The notes under the pieces were generated by a model. That model was not told the origin of the DNA. It saw only the letters and a program-made list of their open reading frames with translations, and did no database searches. The position numbers were made by a program, and so were the translations under genes. 10,617 nucleotides of DNA, from NCBI GenBank assembly GCA_964615975.1, contig CAZTTH010000080.1, positions 1 through 10,617 of the forward strand, given 5' to 3'. Position 1 is the first letter of the stretch; each line of letters opens with the position of its first letter. Source of the DNA: CAZTTH01 sp964615975 (GTDB taxonomy: Bacteria; Verrucomicrobiota; Lentisphaeria; JABSQK01; JAJFLO01). Shown here piece after piece: positions 1 through 9,000 of the stretch.

Positions 1-47
1 AGTTGAGCAATCAGCCAGAGACGCTCTTCGGCGAAGGATAATGGCAG
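1..47 (-). other. N-terminal edge of a fourth condensation domain (C4), cut by window
   Basis: Residues 3357-3371 read LPLSFAEERLWLIAQ, the usual first motif of a C domain, directly after the T3-C linker. It shows that module 3 is not the last and that at least one more condensation step is encoded to the left of the window. Nothing more can be said about its type. Confidence 0.88.
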
Positions 48-3000
48 GGCGCCAGTTCGATGCGATTTTGGGATCAACGGGATTGACGTTTCAGAAAATT
101 CCGTCAATCTGGATTGAATCTCCCGTGCCAGCGTCGCGATGGTGGGATATTCAAAGATGCAATGAAGCGGCAGAGTGACTGAAAGCGCCTCGGTGATGCG
201 CGCTATCACCCTGGTCGCCATGAGTGAATGACCACCCAATCCAAAGAAATTAGCATGAACCCCCACCCATTGCAATTGCAGCAGATTACACCAGATCGCA
301 GCCAGCATCTCCTCAATCGGCGTAGCTGGCAGCTCATTCTTTTCGAGCAGGTCTTTTTTATCATTATCCGATGATGGCGGGGGTAACAGTTTCCGATCGA
401 TTTTGCCATTGGCAGTCAACGGCAAGTGATCGAGAAACATCATCCGTGCAGGCACCATGACATCCGGGAGTCGTTGCCGGAGATAGTCTCTGATTTCAAA
501 TTCTGTTGGAGTGTGACCTCGACGAGGCACGATATACGCGATCAATTCATGATCCCCCCGCTCAGTATTCCTTCCGCAGACAAAGCTGGATTGAACCGCT
601 GGATGTCGAACCAGATTTCCATTCACCTCTTCCGGCTCAATGCGTACGCCATGGATCTTGATCTGATCATCCAAACGGCCGCGAATCGCAATCTCTCCAT
701 CAATCCGAAAATGTCCAATATCACCGGTAAAGTAGAGCAAATCTTCGCGATCATCGCGAAAAGGATTGGGGGCAAATCTGCGGGTGTTTTCTTCCGGGGC
801 ATTGATATACCCCAGACTGCGGTAGGGAGTACGAATCACAATTTCACCGGGTTCGCCAATACCGCACAGCTGGCGCGCTTCATTCAAAATCAATATCTGG
901 GTCTGCGGCAGGGACCGGCCCACAGGCTGAATTCCCGGCGCCGTGTTTTCCCTGGGCACATGAAAATAACACTTTGCCAGGGTGGTCTCGGTTGGCCCAT
1001 ATAAATTCACCACCTCACAGACGTCGGAGATCCGGTATTGCCATTCACGCGCCAATTCGTCGGTTAAAGGTTCACCCGCGAAAAATACCCAGCGTAAAGA
1101 AGGAACACGTGATTCATGTTGAGCTTGTCTCAGCCAGTATCTGGCAAGCGTCGGCACGGTGTGCAGTATGGTGATTTTTTGTTCATTCAACCAAGGCAGA
1201 ACTTCCATGTCGCGATTCGCATGTGCCAGTTCCGGGAGACAGACCGTCGCCCCTCCCAGCAATGGAGTGAACATGTCGCGCAGGACAACATCGAATGACA
1301 GACTGGTCAATTGCGCGATCCGATCACCGGGGCCAATTGCAAAGGTCGACTGCTGCCAGATCAGAAAATGACTCAAGCCCTTATGGCAACCGAGGATGCC
1401 CTTGGGGTTTCCAGAGGTTCCTGAAGTAAAGAAAATATAAGCGGGATCGTCACCGGTTATTTCCGGTAATGCCTGAGGTGGAGGGTGAATTCCTGCTTCC
1501 GGCAACGGGCTGATCTGGCCGCTGTCGCCATCCAGAGCTATGATTCTGAGGTCATAATCAGCTTGGGGGTTAAAATTCCCGCAATCGAGGAGCAGGCGCA
1601 CGCCGCCGGCCGCGATCATAATCATTTTCCGTTCAGCCGGCAAATCAGGGGCGATTAACAGGATCACGCCGCCCGCGCGCCACACCGCGTATATGCCCGC
1701 CATTAAACCAAACGAACGCGGCCCATGAATAGCCACCCGGTCACCACGGGTGATGCCCGCGTCCCGGAGTTGATGCGCCAAAATCTCACCGTGATGCAGA
1801 AAGTCTTGATAGGTCCATTGTTGCCCCCCCTGGCAAACCGCAGTCAAGCCGGCAAACCGATGGCTGTTTGCCGTCATCAATGTGATAATCGACGGTATTT
1901 TTGCTGGGGATATTTCCACGCGGGGATCCGGCAAAATTTTTGCGGCATTGTGGGTGGTCAGCGAAAGACGACGAATCTTTTCGTGGGGATTCTTAACTGC
2001 CTGGGTAATGAGGGTAACATATTGTTGGAGAAATTCCTTCATTCGCCTGTCAGTATACAAGTCGACATTGTAAGCCAGGGTTAATTTGAGTTCATTTCCA
2101 GATGGCTTGAGGTAGAGAGTCATATCGAACTGACTGAGATTATCTTCCATCTCAATTATCTCCGTCGACATTCCATCCAAACGCAGCGGCTGCTCTTCAA
2201 GATTAAACATATTGATGAAGATTTGAAATACCGGGGATCGACTGCCGTCGCGCGAGATTTGCAATTCCTTTACCAGATCCTTAAAGGGTAGAAGCTTATG
2301 CTGATATGTCGAAATCAACATTTGACGCACCTCCTGTAAATACTCATCAAAGCTCATATCGCCACTGATGTGTGAACGCAGAGCCAACGTATTGAGGAAA
2401 CAGCCGACAAGCTGCTCAGTCCCAGGATGAGTTCGATCCACAATTGGAGTTCCCACAACCAGATCGTTCTGACCGGTTAGCCGATATAACAGCACCTTAA
2501 AGGCTGTCAGCAAGATCATAAAGTCGGTTACTTCCGATTGACGCGCATGGTGTCTGAGGCCGACCATCACAGCGGCGGATATCCGATCATCAACCCGGGC
2601 GCCGCGATAGCTTGGGATCAAAGGACGGGTGAATTCCGGTGGCAGTTCGGTTGTTTCCGGAGCCCCCGCCAACTGGTGTCGCCAAAAGTTCAGGTGCTCA
2701 TCGTATGCTTGTCCGATGAGCTGTTTTCGTTGCCAGCTTGCGAATTCGGAATATTGAATCGGCAACCCCGGCAACTTAATCGACCTGTTGACCGCCAAAA
2801 CATTATAAAGCGCGGCAAGTTCACGTTTGATTATCTCCAATGACCAACCATCCGCGATGATGTGATGCAGGGTCAGGAAAAAAAAGTATTCGTCCTCACC
2901 GGCTTTGAATAAACGAAAACGAGCAAGTTGTCCACGATCAAGATCAAAGGGCTGGCGCCTTGCTTCGCGAATGAAATCTTCTGGAAATGAGTCTTTGTTG

Positions 3001-6000
3001 TCGTTTGGAGAAGAGGGGTATTCAATCATCATAAAATCGACCACAACGGCGGACATTACCGTCCGTTGCGGTTCCCCATCGACAACGCGATAGGCAGTGT
3101 GTAAGGTTTCATGACGTTGCACCAGGATGGTCAGTGCCGCACGCAATGCGGTCACATCAAGCTTACCAGATAATCGGTGTAACTGACTGACATGATAAAT
3201 GGAAAGATCTGATTTAATTTGATTGAGCAGCCAGAATTGCTCTTCGACGAATGACAGGGGCAGCAGTTCAACATGAGCAGAGGTTGATTCCGATATGATC
3301 GGTGCACTCTCAATTGGTAAACTGCTGGATTCAATTTTTCGCGTCAGAGCCGCGATTGTCGGATGCTCCAAGATATAACGGATAGAAATATTGACCGCGA
3401 ATGTCCGGCGAATCCGGGTGATTAATTTTATCGCCAGGAGAGAATTCCCGCCCAAAGAAAAAAAGTCCATATGAATACCAACCTGATTCAAGTCGAGCAC
3501 TTCACACCAGATGCGTGCAAGCTGCGTTTCAATTTGACGGTTGGGCAAATCGCCCGGGTGAGATGAATTAATTGGGCGATAGTCCGGCAGGGATAATTTT
3601 ATCCGATCCACCTTGCCTGAAGTGGTCAATGGCAAAGCGTTGAGAACAACGATGGCATTGGGAATCATGTATTCCGGCAGCTTTAGTTTGAGATAGGCAC
3701 GCAGCAAATCGGTGAGATGAAGGTTGAAGGTTGTGGGATCAAGATTCCCATTAACAATTTCCCCATCCGTTCTTCCGTTTTCTCCGATTATTTGGGATTT
3801 GGAATTTGGGATTTGGGATTTTCCGTCTTCTTTTTTCCGTCCATCCTTATTCCCATTTCCGTCTTTCATTTTTTCGTCCCATTCCGCATTCATCATTCCG
3901 CATTCATCATTTCCTTTCCCCACCACATATGCTACCAATCGCTTGTCACCGGGCTGGTCCTCGCGCAATATGACTATTGCTTGCTTAATCAGGGGATGGC
4001 TTGTCAATACCAATTCGATTTCACCCAATTCAATCCGAAATCCGTGCAGCTTAACCTGGTTATCTTTCCGGTGGATGAATTCGATATTTCCATCTTTATG
4101 AAATCTTGCCATGTCACCAGTGCGATAGATACGTTCACCTGTCTTACCCCCAAAGAAATCCGGAATAAATTTTTCCGCGGTTGCTTCCGGCTGCCCCCGG
4201 TATCCTCGTGCCACTCCCTTTCCACCGATCAATAATTCGCCTATGCCCCTCAATTCTGTTGGGTTTAAATTGGCATCGACTACATACGTTTGAGTATTTA
4301 AGATCGGGCGGCCGATAAATATCTCACGCTCATTTTCGATTTTTGCCATGGTCGACCAAATCGTCGTTTCGGTCGGACCATACAAATTCCAAAAATACCG
4401 ACTTTTGGTGAGCAAATCCCTGGCCAATCGCGAATCTAACGCTTCCCCACCACATAAAATCTTGTGAATCAACCCGGGTTGCCAATCATGTTCCAGCAGC
4501 ATTTGCCAGGTTGCTGGCGTTGCTTGTATCATGGTAATACGTTCTTGTGCCAATATCGCTTTTAAGGTCATGCTGTCGCGCGCACTTTCGTGATTTACCA
4601 TAACCATGCAGGCGCCGTGAAGCAGCGGCAGATATAATTCCACTCCCGCGATATCAAAACTTAGCGTCGTCAATGCCAGACATCGGTCCTCGATTGCCAT
4701 TCCGGGATGTTCTGATAGGGATTTAAGGACATTAAGCAAATTCCCATGAGTGATCTCCACTCCCTTCGGCTTGCCGGTCGATCCCGAAGTATAAATTATA
4801 TAGATCAATCCATCCCTTTCGGTGTGGTTAACCGGGAGATGGTTTCGCGGATAGTTCTCAATAATCTCACGGTCCTGATCAACCACAATCGTCTTGATCT
4901 TGAATGGTAATTCTCTACTACCCCCGACATTGAGAGTATTTCCGGCGGATAGCGAAAAATTAACCTCCGGTACAATATCTGATGTCAACATCAAGACAGA
5001 TAGCCGGGCATCTTGAATCACATAAAACTGACGCTCTGTCGGCCACTCGGGATCTAAAGGCACATAAACACCGCCTGCCTTGATTATCGCTAAAACACTC
5101 ACGATCATTTCAATTCCACGTGACATCATTATCCCTACCGCCATCTCGGGGATGACCCCAATTGATTGCAAGTGCCGCGCCAGCTGATTGGCGCAAGCGT
5201 TGAGTTCTGCGTAAGTCAATTGCTGGTCTTCATATAGCACCGCCACCGCGTCCGGCGTACGCCTTGCCTGCGCTTCAATTAATTTATGGAGACTTGATGG
5301 CTCTGGATTTGCTATCACGGGTGATGGTATAATCCACGTTCCAGGGGTTTGTGTAGCGGTGGTTGAAAGCGGTAAACCCCCAACCAATTGAGTGGGATCA
5401 TCGGTGATGGCTTCCAGAAGCTGCTGATAGTGGGCTAACATCCGTTCCATTCTTTCACGGCGGTATAAATCGATAGAGTAATTCAATGATCCGCATAACT
5501 CGCCCGCGGACTCCCATGCCGACACTTCGATATCAAAACGTACCAAACCATCATTCTGGGGTAAGCAAGTGATCCTTGTGCCGGTCAGTTCCAGAAGCTC
5601 CGTGGGGTTATTCTGAAATGCAAACATGATCTGCACCAAGGGATTCCGACTGAGATTCCGGGGCGGATTTAATAATTCCACAATCTTATCAAAATGAAGG
5701 TGTTGATGCGCGTAAGCGCTCAGTGTGACCAGACGAGTTTGCTCAAGCAGGCGGTCAAATCCCGGATTACCGCTAAAATCCAAACGCACTGGCAGGGTAT
5801 TAACAAAAAAGCCGATCAATTCCTCCAATTCACTCCGCGGCCGATTGCCGACCGGGGTGCCGACAGTAATCAAATCCTGCCCGGTGTAGCGATGCAGCAA
5901 AGTTTGAAATGCCGCCATCATGGTCATGTACAAGGTGCATCCGGTAGCGCGGCTTAACTGTTTCAGCTTGATGGTCAGTGGCGCCGGCAGAATAAATTCA

Positions 6001-9000
6001 AGACGGGCGCCGCGAAACGATGGTTGGGGGGGGCGCGGAAAATCCGTCGGGATTTCGCTGGCGGATAAATCACCTCCCAATTGCTGTTTCCAGTATGTTT
6101 TCAACTGTTCCAACACCCTGCCCCGCAGCCATTGCCGTTGCCACAGCGAATAATCCACATATTGAATCGGCAAGTCCGGCAGCCGCGCCGGCAAACCACT
6201 TACTTCAGCCTCATAAAGCCTGCGTAGTTCCCGATTCATCACCTCCAATGACCACCCGTCCGCGATGATATGATGCAAAGTAATTATCAGATGATGGCGC
6301 TCACCGGACAGGCGCAGGAGGATCAAACGCGCCGGCGGACCTTGACTTAAATCAAACTCCCGCTGCATCCCCTCGATCGTCATTCGCTTCAGGACCTGGT
6401 CGCGAACCTCCGCTTCAAGTCCACTGAGATCCACCATCGCCTGATGCTCAGGCGATGGCGTGGTCATCACCTGAACCGGTCGGGATTCCTTCACGCGAAA
6501 CACAGTTCGCATACTTCCCTGCCGAAGACTCAATGCCAACCAGCTGCCGTTTAATCCCGGAATGGACAAATCCCCATTCACATCATAACCGCAATTGATA
6601 TTGTAGGCGTTGCTGCCTGGGTTGATCTGATCAATCAACCACATCTGTTCCTGCGCGAATGACAGATCGGGCGATGATTCAGTGGTCGATGGAAGCGCGG
6701 GAATTTCCTGAACCTGATCCGTCTTTTCCTGAAACATGGATACCACCTGAGCGGTAAAATCACACATTATGGGATATTCAAACAGCAATTGCAGTGGAAT
6801 GTCCAACCCAATCACCTGTGAAAGGCGGGCGATGATCCGGGTCGCGATCAGTGAATGACCGCCCAACACAAAAAAATCGTCATTTCGATCAATGGCATCA
6901 ATCTTTAATACCTCCGACCAAATGCCCGCGATAAATTCCTCCCATGGCGTTTGCAATGGTGTTCTTGGTTGCGATTCAAACTGGTTCAGCAATTCAGGCG
7001 GAGGCAATGCGTTATAATCGATCTTACCGTTTGTGGTCAAGGGCAATGATTCCATTTCAATGATTGTGGCTGGGATCATATGCTCCGGGAGATATTGGGT
7101 GAGGAATACCCGCAGAACAGAATGGGTATTTATTTTAGATTTTGATTTCCTTCCCATCCTATCATCTCTTTCCATTCTTTCGTCTTTAATTTGGTATTTG
7201 ACATTCGCGATTTGAGATTCCCCCCTGATCACCACATACGCCACCAGGTGTTTATCCTCCGGTTGATCTTCCCGCACCATCACCACCGCCTGCGCCACCT
7301 CGGGGTGGCGCATCAGACACTCTTCGATCTCAGTCAATTCAATACGAAACCCACGCATCTTTATTTGTCGATCAGTTCGCTGTGTCCAATGGACATTTCC
7401 ATCGCTGTCATAATACCCCCAATCTCCACTGCGAAAGAGGCGATCTCCTTCCCTGCGGGTAAAAGGATTGATGATAAACCGCTCCTTGGTTTGCTCCTCA
7501 TCGCCAAGATATCCCGCCGCCAAATAAGGGGTGCGAAGATGAATTTCTCCTGATTCCCCCATGCCGGTCAAAATTCCCGCGCGATTGAGGATTAAAATCT
7601 GGACATCGTCAATCCCTTGACCCACTGGGATTCGCTGCGGGATGTCCTGGGGAATGGGGTAATATCCCATGATCTGAGGCGTCTCGGTTGTCCCATAACA
7701 ATTGACACAGCTTATTCCCGGATTCGCCGCGTGAACTTTTCGCACGGCATCCGCGGATAAGCGTTCGCCAAAACTAAAAACATGACGGACATCAAGAGAC
7801 ATTCCGGCGTGGTGAGTGAGTTCCAAGTTTATAAGCTGGAGCAGTGAAGGTGTCAGTTGGATGACGGTTACACCTTGTTCATTTATCCACCGAACCAGGC
7901 GGCCGGAGCGAATAATATTTGTATCCGGTATGCACAATGTGGCACCAAGCATTAAAGGGGTAAATATTTCCCTGAACACCGGATCATGTGACAATCCCGA
8001 CAACAGACTGAAGCGATCAGATTCTGTAAATGAAAATGTCCGCGCGTACCAGCGGAGAAAGTGGGCCAGCGGCTTATAAGTACCGCGAATACCCTTGGGT
8101 TTGCCGCTTGAACCCGAGGTAAAAATGACATAGGCAAGATCATCGGCCTGAACACGGATATCTCGAATAGGTAGCAACGGGACATTATGACATTCGACCT
8201 GATGGGATGAGACACGAATATGACATTGCATGGCGGCCGCATGTGACCACTCCACTAGTTCAGCCGCCGGTTCGCCGGCAGACGCGAGATGAATCCATGC
8301 ACGGGGATTTGATTGTTCCAAATAATCCCGCAAGCGGTTGACGGGAAATTCCGGGTCTAGAATGAGATACACCGCCCCCGCTTTCATTATCCCTAATAAC
8401 GCCACAGCCAATGAGCCGCCGCGATGAGCATAAATGGCGACAATCTCCCCTTTTTTGATATTGGCGCCATTAAGATATTCCGCCACCCTGGTACTTAATT
8501 GATCAAGCGCGGTATAAGACCAGCTGGCAGTGGAATCGATGATGGCAAGCCGGTTAGGATTGCGCTTGGCATGAGATTGAAAATACTGAATCGGATCACC
8601 CTCCCAGATGTCGTTCAATGGGTGATGGGGATTGGGAAGTAATTGTGCCATATCAGGAGTAATCAACGAATAAGCATGTAACGGATATCCGGGATTTACG
8701 ACGATATGAGACAGCAGCATTTTATATTGATTGATGAAGTCGGTTATCCGTTGGGTCTGATACATATCGGGATTATAAGCCAAAATTATTTGTATGGCTT
8801 CGGTTTGTGGACGGATATATAAAGTCAGATCGAATAGGGACTCCATCGCATCACCCTCGAGGGGGATGATCTTGAGACCGGGGAGCAGCGGGAGATCTAT
8901 CTCAGGGTTCATCATGTTGACCATGATCTGATAGAAGGGAGCGCGGGTTGTGTCTCGTTGGGGGTTCAGGGCCTCGACCACCTTCACGAATGGCAGTTCC

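Larger units (their letters stand above)
3738..3920 (-). repeat. Composite simple-repeat insertion in the A8-A9 loop of A2, read in frame
   Basis: Between AYVV (ending at residue 2065) and the A9 approach (LRAYLKLKLPEYMIP), about 60 residues are present where about 10 are usual. In coding order the DNA holds two 14-bp direct repeats (3908-3881), a purine-rich stretch with repeated GACGGAA words (about 3880-3818), four heptamers (3817-3790) and more ACGGAA-like words. The encoded peptide is low complexity, rich in Gly, Asn, Asp and Lys, with no predicted fold. The same loop is where N-methyltransferase domains are known to be inserted in other NRPSs, so it tolerates extra sequence. Confidence 0.88.
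3597..5306 (-). other. Adenylation domain A2, probable glycine activation, with long repeat insertion
   Basis: Activates the module 2 amino acid. Seen: an opening LHKLIEAQARRTPDAVAV, ATP loop YIIYTSGSTGKPKG (residues 1772-1785), LSFDIAGVEL with pocket Asp D1821, YGPTETTIWS, YRTGDMARF, NQVKLHGFRIELGEIE and K2168 in TTSGKVDR. The pocket read by eye against GrsA is D-I-V-Q-L-G-L-I-W plus the A10 lysine. From memory this differs at one position (Val for Leu) from a published glycine code, so Gly is the best guess. The domain is about 570 residues, longer than usual, mainly because of about 60 residues of repeat-derived sequence between A8 and A9. A smaller extension of about 15 residues may lie before the ATP loop. 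Confidence 0.93.
7011..8618 (-). other. Adenylation domain A1, Lys2-like pocket, with repeat insertion
   Basis: Activates the first residue as an acyl-adenylate. Seen: ATP loop YVIFTSGSSGKPKG (residues 662-675), HDPVFREIF carrying the pocket Asp at D711, YGTTET rather than the usual YGPTET, FRSGD, RQIKMRGFRIEL, and the A10 lysine K1031 in TTNGKID. Aligning by eye on GrsA gives the pocket residues D-P-R-Q-F-F-C-Q-I. The D-P-R opening and the GTTET wording recall the fungal alpha-aminoadipate reductase (Lys2) adenylation domain. I do not recognise the whole code, so no substrate is assigned; the Arg at the 239-equivalent hints at an acidic or polar side chain. Roughly 26-30 extra residues sit between A8 and A9 and derive from a repeat. 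Confidence 0.92.

Noticed and set aside
426..1004. Plus-strand open frame of 192 codons
   Set aside because: Antisense of the A3 domain, which has intact core motifs on the minus strand. The plus-strand peptide shows no recognisable family.
3790..3908. CRISPR array
   Set aside because: The direct repeats are 7 and 14 bp and contiguous, with no spacers, and they are translated within a conserved enzyme.
3717..4235. Plus-strand open frames of 172 and 125 codons antisense to A2
   Set aside because: Both cross the simple-repeat insertion, which lacks stops in several frames. The peptides are low complexity (FGIWDLGF, HHSAFII) and the rest is the antisense of conserved A-domain motifs.
7952..8242. 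Minus-strand open frame of 96 codons in another phase
   Set aside because: It overlaps the A1 core (ATP loop and pocket) out of frame with the NRPS, which is continuous through the region. It is a shadow.
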